Assembly: GCF_023898315.1 (NCBI RefSeq)
Contig: NC_064614.1
Coordinates: 74,784,501 to 74,848,500 of the forward strand
Reading direction: 5' to 3'
From: Schistocerca nitens
Lineage: Eukaryota; Arthropoda; Insecta; Orthoptera; Acrididae
DNA: 64,000 bases
How positions within the stretch are numbered: position 1 is the stretch's first letter; each line of letters begins with the position of its first letter. This document shows positions 12,242 to 23,283 of the stretch, piece by piece. Made by a program: the position numbers and the translations under genes. The notes under the pieces are model-generated. The model was not told the origin of the DNA. It ran no database searches and was given only the letters and a program-made list of their open reading frames with translations.

Positions 12242-13300
12242 AAAATTCTCAAAATGATGTCCGTCAACCTCAATGCATTTGGCAGTACGTGTAACGACAT
12301 TCCTCTCAACAGAGAGTAGTTAGCCTTCCGTAATGTTCGCAAAAGCACTGACAATGCGCTGACGCATGTTGTCAGGCGTTGTCGGTGGATCACGATAGCA
12401 AATATCCTTCAACTTTCCCCACAGAAAGAAATCCGGGGACGTCAGATCCGGTGAACGTGCGGGCCGTGGTATGGTGCTTCGACGACCAATCCACCTCTCA
12501 TGGAACATACTACTCAATATCGCTTCAACCGCACGCGAGCTATGTGCCGGACATCCATCATGTTGGAAGTACATCGCCATTCTGTCATGCAGTGAAACAT
12601 CTTGTAGTAACATTGGTACAACATTACGTTGGAAATCAGCATGCATTGAACCATTTTGATTGCCATCGATACAATGGGGGCCAGGTATCCTTCCTACCAT
12701 AATGCCGCACCATACATTAACCCGCCAAAGTCGCTAATGTTCCACTTGTCACAGCCATCGTGGATTTTCCGTTGCCCAATAGAGCATATTATGCCGATTT
12801 AGGTTACCACTGTTTGTGAATGACGCTTCGTCGATAAGTAGATCGCGTGCAAAAAACCGGTCATCGTCCCGTAATTTCTCTTGTGCCCAGTGGTTGAACT
12901 GTACACGACGCTGAAAGTCGTCGCCATGCAATTCCTGGTGCACAGAAATATGGTACGGGTGCAATCGATGCTGATGTAGCACTCTCAACACCGATTTTTT
13001 TGAGATTCCCGATTCTCGCGCAGTTCGTCTGCTACTGATGTGCGGATTAGCTGCGACAGCAGCTAAAACACCTACTTGGGCATCATTATTTGTTGCAGGT
13101 CGTGGTTGACATTTCATATGTGGCTGAACCATTCCTCTTTCCTTAAATAACGTAACTATCCGGCGAACAGTCCGGACACTTGGATGATGTCGTCCAGGAT
13201 ACCTAGCAGCATACATAGCGCACTCCCGTTGGGCATTTTGATCACAATAGCCATACATCAACATGATATCGATCATTTCCGCAATTGGTAAACGGTCCAT
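12242..13300 (-). pseudogene. DD41D transposase pseudogene
   Basis: The minus-strand ATG at 13300 starts MDRLPIAEMIDIMLMYGYCD, an N-terminal helix-turn-helix region. The catalytic core has LLIDEASFTNSGN (first Asp), YFQHDGCPAHSSRAVEAILS (second Asp) and RSPDLTSPDFFLWGKLKD (third Asp). By direct count 41 residues separate the second and third acids, against 34 in the mariner at 36414. Two stops, TGA then TAG, fall just after ENPRWL; both are explained by C-to-T changes when compared with the sibling. The 3' end of the gene is separated by the RTE insertion. The protein would cut and paste DNA at TA sites if intact; this copy is dead. Confidence 0.85.
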
Positions 13301-13490
13301 ATTAACACGGGTAATGTATCACGACGCAAATACCGTCCGCACTGGCGGAATGTTATGTGATACCACGTACTTATACGCTTGTGACTATTACAGCGCCAAC
13401 TATCACAAAGCGAAAAAAGTTGTTCAACTAAAACATTTACATTTCTTTACGTAATACCCGAATATGTAATAAAAATGGGAGTTACTATTT

Positions 13491-13696
13491 TTAGCCGGCC
13501 CGGGTGGCTGAGCGGTTCTAGGCGCTACAGTCTGGAACCGCGCGACCGTTACGGTCGCAGGTTCGAATCCTGCCTCGGGCATGGATGTGTGTTATGTCCT
13601 TAGGTTAGTTAGGTTTAAGTAGTTCTAAGTTCTAGGGGACTGATGACCTCAGATGTTAAGTCCCATAGTGCTCAGAGCCCTTTGAACCATTTGAAC
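13491..13696 (+). repeat. tRNA-headed SINE, head type A, nested in the DD41D transposon
   Basis: The full-length head (ggctgagcggttctaggcgc, B-box ggttcgaatcc) is followed by the body (ggggactgatgacctcagat) and ends gaaccatttgaa. A short duplication 'ctattt' flanks it (13485-13490 and 13697-13702). In the sibling transposon the same site reads straight through at about 61070-61080, confirming the insertion. Confidence 0.88.
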
Positions 13697-13892
13697 CTAT
13701 TTAAAAAAAAAACGCAGTTGATACCCGTTTGACCTGTGGCAGCGCTATCTGGCAGGCCAATCATAGCACCATCTGGTTTCGCCCTTCAAGCTAGACGAGT
13801 TTCGTTCTTTGTAGTTTTTTCGTTTGATGCTTATTTTGTGAGATATTTGGCGCGGTCACTATCAATGGACCACCCTGTATACATCTACATAC

Positions 13893-14313
13893 ACAGGGTG
13901 TATCATAATTAATAGCGTAAATGCATACAGTTGAAAGTACACGATACTAGAAACAAAAATGTTCAGTAAACATAGGGTCAAAAATGCATACCTTTCGAGC
14001 CACGAGCAATTTTTCATCTTCGATACTGTCAAACAAATCTCTTGTAGTGCAAGCTGTTTGCATTCCATATTTTAGGAAGTGGCAGTATGGTCAAAAACAA
14101 GAAAAAATGTCTAGTAAATATGTGCTCTAAAATGTGTACCTTAAAAGTATTGAGCATTTGTTCATTAGAAGAGTTATGGTTCAAAGTAGCGTAGATGAAA
14201 AAGTGCTCATAGCTCTTAACGTATGCGTTTGAGAGCACATGATTACTGGACTTTTTTTCTTGTTTTGGTATGCATATGTATGCATTTACTCCATTAATTA
14301 TGGCACACCCTGT
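13893..14313. mobile_element. MITE-like non-autonomous element with inverted ends
   Basis: The ends are inverted over about 35 bp: acagggtgtatcataattaa at the left and the complement of acagggtgtgccataattaa at the right. Inside, a second inverted pair is visible: 'gagccacgagcaatttttca' near 13998 is mirrored near 14185-14225. It contains no coding frame with transposase motifs. It has landed inside the 3' tail of a minus-strand LINE: catctacatac lies before it and actccacaaatc after it. A related, more degenerate copy occurs at about 40404-41170. Confidence 0.75.
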
Positions 14314-14790
14314 ATACTCCACAAATCACAGTATGGTGGTTGACGGGGTGAACCATGTACCACTCTTATCCGCCTTGTTTTCTGTTCCACTTGCAAATAG
14401 AGCGAGAGGAAAACGATTGCATATATGCCTCGTGCGAAGTCTAATCTCACTGGTCTTCTCTTCATGGTCCTTACCCGAAGTGTAAGTTAGCAGCAGTGGA
14501 ATCATTCTGCAGACAGCCTCAAATGCCAGTCTCCTAATTTTTCACAATAATGCTTCTCGAAAAGAACGCTGCCCTCCCTCCAGTGATTTCCAGTTGAGTT
14601 CCCGACGTATCTCCGTACTGCTTCTGTGTTGTTCGAACCTACCGGTAATAAATGTAGCAGTCCACATCTGAATTTCTTCGATGTCTTCCTTTAATGTCAC
14701 ATGGTGTGCATTCCAAGTACTCGAATAGTACTTAACACTAGTCCTATGTGAGAGCTCCTCTACAGATTGTAGGGAAGCAGCCTACTCACG
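14314..14790 (-). mobile_element. 3' end of a Jockey/CR1-group LINE
   Basis: On the minus strand this matches the C-terminal and 3' end of the LINE at 25962-26945. The shared sequence includes the region corresponding to IEAIQRRAARF, the gtatggtggt-type 3' sequence, and the tagatgta-type extreme tail, which is displaced to 13882-13892 by the MITE. The coding frame is broken. The upstream end near 14775-14790 matches sequence that resumes at 16258, suggesting the two pieces were once one copy. Confidence 0.7.
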
Positions 14791-16257
14791 CTGTAGTAAA
14801 TTCACATCAGTCTTTCCATTGTGTGCCAGCCAGTCTGCTGTAACTAGCTCTGACGTCATAAATGTTGCGCAATACTTTAAAAATCAAGCAAATAACCTAA
14901 AACTTTTCTAGCATGTCAGGAGTAATACTAAATTAATGTGTGTTGAATATCAGTTCGATAACTTTAGCCATTTTCGAAATTTGGACATTTTCTGTAAAAA
15001 TCATTGGCGCAACAGAAAAGAGCTAGAGACTTCAAAATTTATATTTAGATTCATCTTTCATAATGATTTAATAAAAACAGTACTTTGGATTTCACAAATT
15101 AAGATTTTAGTGGAAATTCATGATTTTCTGGTTTTCGTCTCAAAATTTAATGAAGCAAGATAGATTAAGTAGGCTAATAAATAAGGCTAGGATGTTTAGA
15201 CTTAAATAGGTTGGAGATCCGCTATAACTATGAAGATGTGGAAAGTTTCATTTGAATACCTATAAAATTATAGCGATAGCGTATCTCCAAAGGGCCAGTT
15301 CAGAGCTCTTCTACAGCATGCCGTGTAATTAAATTAATTCTCTCGCCCAAAATATTTAACGTAGCCACGTCAAAATTTTATTATCAATACTTACCTGTGT
15401 GCTGAATGCACATTTAAATTAAGAGCTTCATCGGCCATCAGATAGAGAAGCTATGATTTATTAGGTAACTTAAAGTGTTGCATTACTAGCCCAGTGGCTA
15501 GTCGGGAGAGCCGATTTGATCAGGCGTTCCCTTAGCCGTCCGCACCGCGGCTTTATATACAAGAACGCTGCGCGAGGAGGTAAGGCCCCAGTTCTCTCCA
15601 GACGCTGAATGACACGCCATCTGTGTCGGGAGTCGCGTCGCGTCGGTATCACTGATACAAGCAGCCTCGGATGCCGTATAAAGTTACTCGAGATACGCGT
15701 AACCATGAAATCATTTGCGAGTGAAGTGTTAATTCTGGGATGATTTTCATTATCTAGCTTCAGTTTGCGTATTGTCGTATTTTCACGTGCCGTCGCGGGA
15801 CAGACATTCTACCAATTATTTAGCGTGGCGTTTGATGAAATATTTTCATCAAATTATGGCGAGCATTCAATTTAACATTTAATTCGGACATTTATAGTTG
15901 CATCAGCGCATTAGACTCTGAACTGCTCTGTTAGTCAGGTTGTGTGGATACTTGTGTTTTTCAGCTGTGACTTTCAGAATATACTCAACTATTTTGGAAT
16001 ATCGTTTTTGATTATAAATCCCGGAAAATCTCCTAATTCCTCAGAGCTATAAGCTGCAGCTATAATTGTATTCTCAGATGAAGTGGGCACTAGGAATTCT
16101 AATTACAGGCTTCACGTTTTGCTTAATCACTTGCTGGTTGCTAAGGTGTAATTAGAGAGGCAGTGTTGAGAACGGCGAAAGACAGCATAAATAACATTCT
16201 AAATAATAGGAAATGAACTGATTTTACATTCAAACATTTATACAGCAATTATATAGA
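14791..16257. other. Unidentified 1.5-kb segment separating two LINE pieces
   Basis: The flanking LINE sequences (14314-14790 and 16258-17290, both minus) match adjacent parts of the LINE copy at 26120-26940, so this segment looks like an insertion. It contains a TATA-like element on the minus strand (complement of ctttatataca at about 15550) in a GC-richer 240-bp stretch. I see no transposase or RT motif and no clear terminal repeats. A solo LTR or other retroelement is possible but unproven. Confidence 0.35.
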
Positions 16258-17290
16258 CCTCATTCGCCGCCCCACAAGATGAACCACACTTTCCTAAAAT
16301 TCTCCAATAATCGGAAGTCGACCATTCGCCTCCCTTGCTACAGACTTTACATGCTCATTTTACTCCTTATTCTTTTGTAGCAGTATGCCTAGGTATTTAA
16401 TCGACTTAAGTTTGTCAAGCAGTACACTACCAGCACTACATTCGAACATCTGCATTAACTCATATTTTTCTACATTTGGAGACAGCTGCCATTCATCACA
16501 CCAAGTAGAAATTTTCTCTAAGTCATGTCGTCTCGTCTTAGAGTCACTCAGCGGCGACATCTTCCAATTCTCTATAGCATCATCAGGAGACAGGCGCAGA
16601 CCGCTGCTTACCCTGTCCGCCAGATCATTTACGTATATAAAAGGATAGCAAAGGTCCTATCACACTTCCCTGGGGCAATCCTGACGGTACTCTTGTCTCT
16701 GATGAACACTTTCCGTCGAGGACAACATACTGGGTTTTATTACTTAAGAAGTCTTCGAGGTACTCATATATCTGTGAACTTATTCCATACGCTTATATCT
16801 TCGTTAACAGCCTGCAATGAAGCACCGTGCCAAATGCTTTTCGGAAATCTAGAAATATAGAACCTGCCTGTTGCCTTACATCCATAGTTCGTAGTATGTC
16901 AAGTGAGAAAAGGGCAAGCTGAGTTTCAAACGAGCGATGATTTCTAAAACCATGATGATTCGTGGACATAAGCTTCTCGGTCTCAAGAAAGTTTAATATA
17001 TTCGAACTGAGAATATGTTGAAGTATTCTGCAGCAAACGGATGTTAAACTTATTAGTATATTATTTGCGAGTCCTTTCGTTTACACTTCCTATATGGAGA
17101 CGTCACCCTGCGTTTTTTGCCAGTCGCATGGGACTCTGCGCTGGGTGAGAGACACTTGGTGAACGCAAGGTAAGCCAGGGACCAATCCTGTTGAGTACTC
17201 TTTGCAAAACCGATTTGGGATTCCATCAGGACCTGGCGACTTACTTGCTTTCAACTCATTCCCTTGTTTCTCTACACCAGGTACCTTCCA
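16258..17290 (-). pseudogene. Reverse transcriptase relic of a Jockey/CR1-group LINE
   Basis: Read on the minus strand from about 17290, the sequence gives an RT start region (KSPGPDGIP). Degraded central palm sequence follows, then a frame at 16560-16360 reading ISTWCDEWQLSPNVEKYELM and IKYLGILLQ. These align with DRICDWCKEWQLTLNIDKCK and IKYLGVTLQ in the LINE at 26120-26940. Many stops and frameshifts interrupt it. The FADD box region (about 16590-16610) is eroded. It is a non-functional remnant of a target-primed retrotransposon. Confidence 0.7.
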
Positions 17291-18179
17291 TCAAATACCG
17301 ATTAAAGTACATTTTAACTGTTATTAAATGATGTTGCCGTAGTTCTATCTTATTTTAAAACTATCGCTGTTTAACATAACCTGTAATTAATTATTACTTC
17401 AGTAGATTATGCTATTTTCTTCTTCCCTAATCTATCATCAATTTTAATGCACTTCTTTGTGATCATATAGAGTCGAATTATGCTTTCAGTAGGAAATGAA
17501 CCTGATACTTTACGTATGCTTATGTAGGAAGGAGGCTAGTGGGTCCTTGTCCCCAAAGAACACAGTTGGGAATGTGGTTATTATTCTTACAGTGAGTGCA
17601 ACATACCTAAATACTAATACTCCAATGAAATTAACGCGTCCGCCGTTTTGATACGTTATCGAGAGCACGATATGAACTCTTTGCCCGTAGCTAAGCAACC
17701 ACCTCTTTGGCCTGTAGGCAAGCTCTCTCCAGAGTGTCGAATTAACGGTGTCCCACATCAACTCGGTCTCAGACGGGGACCACCGATAACTGGAGGACGG
17801 CCGTCCAATGACAAGTGCCATCAGTTTTGTCGGGCGAGACACTGTAAACAATTACTGAAAGTGAGTATCACCTTGAGCCAGTGTGTGTGTTGGTAAGCTG
17901 TCGGCTTACATGACTGACATAAACACCGATTTGATGGAAGATAGTTTTCTTAATGCGTATGCTGTTATTGTCTACAGAAATCAAGAAATTCATGAGTAAA
18001 CTGCAGGAGCTACTGTAGGGTTCTTCGTACTGTGTGTTTTAGGCTTAAGTTAACCGCACTGTCATATAAAAGAAGTTTATTGACCACCATACCTTACTTT
18101 GGAAATATAATTTTTATTTCACTGTCATTTCTGTGTATTGGATTCGAAAGCTATTCATAGTTTATGAATATTGTAGAAG
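17291..18179. other. Unassigned sequence with a moderate minus-strand open frame
   Basis: A 113-codon open frame lies at 17851-17510 on the minus strand. It has no ATG-anchored start that I trust and no motif I recognise. The rest is AT-rich without repeat signatures. Confidence 0.3.
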
Positions 18180-19487
18180 GTGTGGCTATAAAATAACGGG
18201 ACCATTTATTTCAAACAGTGTATTTCAGAAACATACTTATTTATTATTGTTACAGTGAATATGCTCCCCTCCACTATCCCTACAAGCTTCATGTGCGTTT
18301 TCTGTTGATGGAAACGGCGCTGGGAGTTTCCTCCGTGAGATTTTTGATGACGAGTGCCGCTTATTCTTTCACTGCTTTAACGGAATGAAATCTTGTTCCC
18401 TTCAATGTAGATTGACCTTTAGGTATAGATTAAAAGTAACATCGTGCGAGGTGAGACCAATAAGGTGGGTGGTCTAACACTGAGAAGGTGTACTTCACCA
18501 GAAACCTCTTATCAAACAATGCTGTGTGAGCCGGTCTTGATGCAGAACCCATGACTTGTTCTTCCGCAATTTGGTTCTTTATTTTCACGGAGCCGAGCAA
18601 GAATGACAAAGTAATAATGCTGATTAATAGCTTGACCTTCAGGAACCCAGTGAAGAACACAGCTCCATGAATACAAATAAAAAAAAAAAACAGTCACCAT
18701 CGCTTGGAATCTTGTTTCGCTCATTCGAGCTTCTTTCACCGTTTGTGAAGTTGGACCCTTCCAGTGCACGGGCTGGTGCTCAGTTTCTGGATCAGAACTG
18801 AAAAACAAAGATTCGTCACATGTTACCACACATTTCAAGAAATTAGCATAATTTTAGTGGTATCTCAAGTGTCAGAGTATCAGCATAAAGATTTTTCACG
18901 TGCTTCTCTTTGTTGGACTTTGGGAATTTTCGGGCCAGTTTTGCACACACTTCTCTCATGTTGAACTGGTTATGCAAAATTTTCCTTACACATTATTTGT
19001 CGATTCTTACAGTTTCAGCAGTCGATCGAATACTCAAACGACGGTAACATCGAATCAGGTTACTTACTTTTTCGATATTTTCATATGTTTTTGATGTTGA
19101 AGGGCGTCCTGGGCGTGAGTCATCGTCACCGTCTTCTCAGCCCATCTTGGATACGCTTGAACCACTCAAAAACTGGCATACGTGATAAACAATCTTCGTC
19201 ATACGCTTAAAAGATATGTTTCAGTAGCAGTTTTTCTATGTTCCGCGTGAAACTTCACAAAAATTCGTTGTTCTATTATCGCAACTATAATTTTTTATGA
19301 CATAACACAGCAACTTCTCATAGACAAACGTAGGTCGCCCTCACACTGATTTGTCTACAGACACCAGAGATGCCGCATACGACTGAGAAGGCTTCGCCGT
19401 CCACAGCTTTTAGATGTTCCTCTTTGGCGCAAGCGTAGGTGTAATCACTCTCTGAGAGCATCAGTCCCGTTATTTTATAGCCATATA
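18180..19487 (-). mobile_element. Decayed mariner element, second family
   Basis: Inverted terminal sequences are visible: ggctataaaataacgggacc at 18184-18203, and its complement (gtcccgttattttatagcc) at 19464-19482. The distance of about 1.3 kb is typical of mariner. A degraded transposase lies between on the minus strand. The terminal sequence differs from those at 1191 and 36305, so this is a separate family. Confidence 0.8.
18240..19260 (-). pseudogene. Mariner transposase pseudogene
   Basis: A minus-strand N-terminal segment near 19130-19200 gives VFEWFKRIQDG, the mariner helix-turn-helix signature. The frame at 18838-18512 reads VTCDESLFFSSDPETEHQPV (first catalytic Asp in CDES). It continues with a core resembling the mariner VKSMLIVFFD segment, then WVPEGQAINQHYY, similar to the PxGQTVNQxFY motif. 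Multiple stops and shifts occur, and the second and third catalytic acids are not readable. The element is inactive. Confidence 0.75.
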
Positions 19488-19642
19488 TTTGTGTTGCTTC
19501 TGTAATCTGTCGCACACTCAGCATAATGGAACTTCAGTTTTCCTGCCTTAACTGCAGCTACGTAGGGGTTCTCGTTCAGATATTACTTATCCACTATCTA
19601 ATGGAATTAGCTTCTGTAATTTCAATTTAAAATCAAGCTATG

Positions 19643-21066
19643 TACACTCATGTTCAGAAAAAGACACCTTGAACGACTAGAGACAGGACGTTCATTTTCA
19701 CGGACCGTTTACTTTTGTATGTTCTGCAGAAATCATTAGCATCTCAGTCACCTCGGTTCAGCATGTGTCCTGTTGACCAGTAGGCACATGGTCCTCCATG
19801 GGACTTGATAACTTGTTCCATGGGTAAGAGCATCGACACATGTAAGCCACGAATGGCGTCCATGAGTACACCCATCCACGCTGCATTCACCTGGCTCCAA
19901 AGTTCATCTGTTGTAGTTGGTATTGGGTCAAAGCGCTGCACCTGTCGTTTCACCATATCCCACACATTTTCGATCGGCGACAAGTGTGGTGATCTGGCGG
20001 GGCAAGGCAAAAGGCTGACATCCTGTAACTTCAACAAAGACACTTGTGTGTCCAGAAACATGTTCTCCTGCATTGTCTTGCTGAAAAATGGCGTCTGGTG
20101 TGTTCTGCATAATGGGTGTGACTACGGGTGACACGATATCATTCACGTAGGCCACTCTCATCACTGTGCCCTTGACATGCACCAACTCTGAATTGTGGTT
20201 AAACCCAGTAGCATCCCAAACCACAAGGCCTTGAGTTGGCGACGTATGTCTTGTACGGATGCGGTCGCTGTGATGCCAATCCCTCTGTCTACGGCGAACC
20301 AAAGTGCAGCCACCATTTTCAAACAAACAGAACCTGTATTGCTCCGAACACACTATCTGATGCCATTCCTATCCCCAGTGACGTCGTTCCATACATCATT
20401 GCCGTCTACCATGTTTCTGCACATTCGACTAAGGTAGGAGGAGAAGTGGACGACGCGCACGTAAACCATGCCGTAAGGAACGGTGACGGAGTGTCACTTC
20501 TGATAGTGTACGATGTATTGCACTATTCCACAGTTGAGCCAGAGCCGAGGAGGACGCAAAACTTCCCTGTAATGCCATTCGGATGAGGCGCCCATCTTCT
20601 TGAAGAGGGCGGGGGTGGTCTGGGCCGTGCGATGTGATCCATCTCGTATTGTTCTACGGCCATCCGTGGACCATTCTGGACACATCCATTGCACTGCCGA
20701 AACACATCGTCCCACACGAGCAGTCCCGGATGGATGGGTCACATTCTCTCAAGCCAGTAGTGCGCCCTCTTTCAAACGGACTGATATGATGGTACCGTTC
20801 GCGGATACTTCTGCGAGGCATCCTGCACGACTGCTCAAGTCACACTGGTTCATTACCTTCGGTTTGTACCGACAACGAGAGCTGCAGGCACATTTTATTG
20901 ATTGATTGTGTTGCGCCACCGTATCGATGTCGGCCTTGAAGCCGTGGACCGATACGGTTGAAATGCTAATCGTTTCTGCAGAAAATACTAATGTACATGT
21001 TCTGGGAATATGGACGTCGTATCTGTAGTCGTTCAAGGTGTTACGTTTCTTCTGAACATGATCGTA
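19643..21066 (-). mobile_element. Tc1-like transposon with terminal inverted repeats of about 100 bp
   Basis: The left end, tacactcatgttcagaaaaa, and the complement of the right end (tcttctgaacatgatcgta) are inverted. The similarity continues for about 100 bp on each side, for example 'ttctgcagaaatcattagca' near 19721 against its complement near 20965. Total length is about 1.4 kb, normal for Tc1. The transposase reads on the minus strand and is frameshifted. TA is present at both outer ends. Confidence 0.85.
19744..20821 (-). pseudogene. Tc1-like transposase pseudogene
   Basis: The minus-strand ATG at 20821 begins with MPRRSIRERYHHISPFERGR, a typical Tc1 N-terminus before the paired HTH domain. 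The catalytic region shows AIFQQDNAGEHVSGH (second Asp) and, in another frame, CPARSPHLSPIENVWDMVKR (catalytic Glu). LVVWDATGFNHNSELVHVKG corresponds to the MVWGAI segment. Several frameshifts and stops break the frame, including one between the two catalytic segments, so no active enzyme is expected. The family usually encodes about 340 residues, and the span fits. Confidence 0.82.
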
Positions 21067-21243
21067 AATTGCTAAAGGTTTCTGTCGTTTGATGTTACAG
21101 ATATTCCTGTCTGTTGGGTACGAGCACAGTTGGTTATTCATCGATAAAAGTTGTGCAGGCTTCAGTATTTAGCATTAATTTTGCTAGTGTGGTTGAAGCC
21201 AGCTGGGCCTTGTTCTTTAAATTTTATTTGCGCATTTTTTATC

Positions 21244-21431
21244 AAAAATGGTTCAAATGTCTCTGAGCAGAATGGAACCTAACTTCTGAGGTCGTCAGTC
21301 CCCTAGAACTTAGAACTACTTAAGCCTAATTAACCTAAGGACATCACACACATCCTTGCCCGAGGCGGGATTCGAACCTGCGACCGGAGCTGTATTGCCT
21401 AGAACCGCTCGGCCGCCTCGGCCGGCACATC
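21244..21431 (-). repeat. tRNA-headed SINE, head type A
   Basis: Reverse orientation: body complement (cttagaactacttaagccta), B-box complement (ggattcgaacctgcgac), then the head ending ggccgcctcggccggc. A short direct repeat ttttatc flanks it (21237-21243 and 21432-21438), possibly longer with mismatches. A gap of about 10-15 bases is visible in the anticodon-side region of the head relative to the copy at 49576. Confidence 0.88.
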
Positions 21432-21438
21432 TTTTATC

Positions 21439-23283
21439 GCTATCCATTTATTTCAGAGTGCTTTACTATTCTGGATCATTGCCTTTTTTGATCTGATAAC
21501 TAAATAATTTTTCAAGTTGGATTTAATATTGCGGAACACATATTAACGGTTCTTTCTGCATCAGTTCATATTGTGCTTTATATAATCTATGTTGAAACAC
21601 AACCACCGGCACTGAGTGAAACTCAACGGTTTGATATCTCACTTTAAATTGTTCAGTTTCTAATTATAAAATTGTGTTGGTCGTTTGGTTGCATACATGT
21701 GAGTTTCTCATGATATTTGGAGGATCCTTTTAAGAAGAAAATTCACTTCTCTGCTTTAAATGTTATGTTATTGTAACCTGGCACCTTACTGCTCCCATTT
21801 CCTCGCTTGTTATAGCATTTCCAAAACTATCGTTGCACATCGTAAGAGTGTATGTACAGACCTTGCAGCGTAGGCTATAATTATTTGAAATAACTGGTGA
21901 CGGGGCGTAACGTGAATCTTTGCTCTAGGAAAACTTTTACGACCCAAATTTCGTACGACACGGGAAAAGGTTTGAGTACTATTAGGTGTGAACGACTGCA
22001 AAAAGGAGCCGTTCGGTACGTCAAACATAATTAAGAAACCTCGGCCAGGGGGTATTACTGCGACAGCAAACAATTCAGCGCAAACTAATTAAAAAAGGGA
22101 AGGACGGGCTCGGCTGTCATTACTTACCGGTGGCGAAAGGCCACCCCTTCCGTCTTCACCCTCCACCCTCCACCCACCCCTCCCACCACCCCTAGCTTCC
22201 AGGTCAGCCGCCATCAGCCTGCCACCTACCGACCGCTTCTTTTCTTCGCTCTCTCGGTGCCTTTCGCTTGCGATCGCCGCGCCGGCGACGAGTTGTAACT
22301 AACAACTCTAATTAAGTCGGGTGCCAGGTTGAAAGAAACGAAAAAACACAATCGATGCCGCGCCTCGAAAAGGTGACGGGCAATCTCGGGCTCTTTTTGC
22401 CTCCCTCCCCTCCCCCCTTCACCCCCCGGCGCCTCTACCGTGCTCTGCACCTCCCCTCCGAGCCGCTGCCGTCGAGAAATTGCAGCTCAGATTCGCGGGG
22501 CGGAAAAGTTAAATACTCCTTGAAACTTGGCGCCTGCTTATTTTCCGCTTTTAATTCGCGTGACGCGTCCTTTCTGCGAAGTATTTCGTATTTCTTAACG
22601 AAGCAATCGTTTTTCTCCTCGCCTGTCTAACCGAATAGCGGCGATAATTAATAAGCAGTCCCCACTGAAAGGTAAACGCTGTAATTTATTCAGGGCGGGA
22701 GAATTCCACACCTTTTAAATTAAGATTTCTTTTTCACAAAGCTGGAGTCTTATATTCGCTCTGTTGTCGTGGACTTCCGTAGTTTCTGCGGAGGCATTGC
22801 AGACGTCATACTGTCGATACACTATTCTCCAACACCTGTGCATCGAGGCTATTGTGTAGATCTTTAAAAGGAAATGTGAAATTCGTGCTTATGCCAACTT
22901 ACTGACTTCTTAGTAATTTTAACACTAAGGTGTACGGAGAGCCGATAATCCTACTTCATGTCTTTGAATAAGAGTTCTAAAATTAGGTGGTCAAGTATTT
23001 GCGGTATAACGAGTCATCCTCATTTGGCCAGCAAGGGAGGAATGACCCAGTGGTGCGAATCTGCTATTAAGGACGGCGTTCGTCCATGATCCACAATATG
23101 CGTTTCCAGAAGGCAAGAGACACTGAGGAGTGGTTCATTTCTATCAGTCCTGTCTGGAAACTGCGTATCGGGAGAAAGACTCATGCGTGCACAGTGACAG
23201 ATACTTTGAAGCGGGTTCAGTTGAATGCGTAGTTCTAATTTTCATCCACCAGAGTACGGTAGCTGACAGAGACATTCAGGAAA
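21439..23283. other. Unassigned sequence containing a GC-rich, homeobox-site-like segment
   Basis: No coding gene is recognised. From about 22090 to 22640 the sequence becomes GC-rich with long C/T tracts, followed by a segment dense in TAAT/ATTA cores (for example near 22310, 22550, 22645 and 22720). Open frames on both strands give low-complexity translations. It has the look of a regulatory or conserved noncoding stretch rather than a transposon, but this is only an impression. Confidence 0.3.

Larger units (their letters stand above)
10719..13879 (-). mobile_element. DD41D-type Tc1/mariner-superfamily transposon with long inverted repeats, interrupted twice
   Basis: The outer ends are inverted: gcagggtggtccatt near 10720 and the complement ending caccctgta at 13879. 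A TA dinucleotide lies on both sides (10717-10718, 13880-13881). The terminal repeats extend well inside, including the segments around tcaaacggatatcaactgcg at the left and its complement at the right. The element carries a transposase on the minus strand. Two later insertions lie inside: an RTE LINE fragment (about 11146-12241) and a SINE (13491-13696). Comparison with the uninterrupted sibling at 59355-61250 shows both insertions clearly. Confidence 0.88.

Noticed and set aside
13494..13580. Functional tRNA at the SINE heads
   Set aside because: The heads are fused to SINE bodies, flanked by target duplications and repeated many times; they are tRNA-derived promoters, not tRNA genes.
17510..17851. 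113-codon minus-strand frame as a host gene
   Set aside because: No recognisable domain, no trusted ATG, and it lies between LINE and mariner relics.
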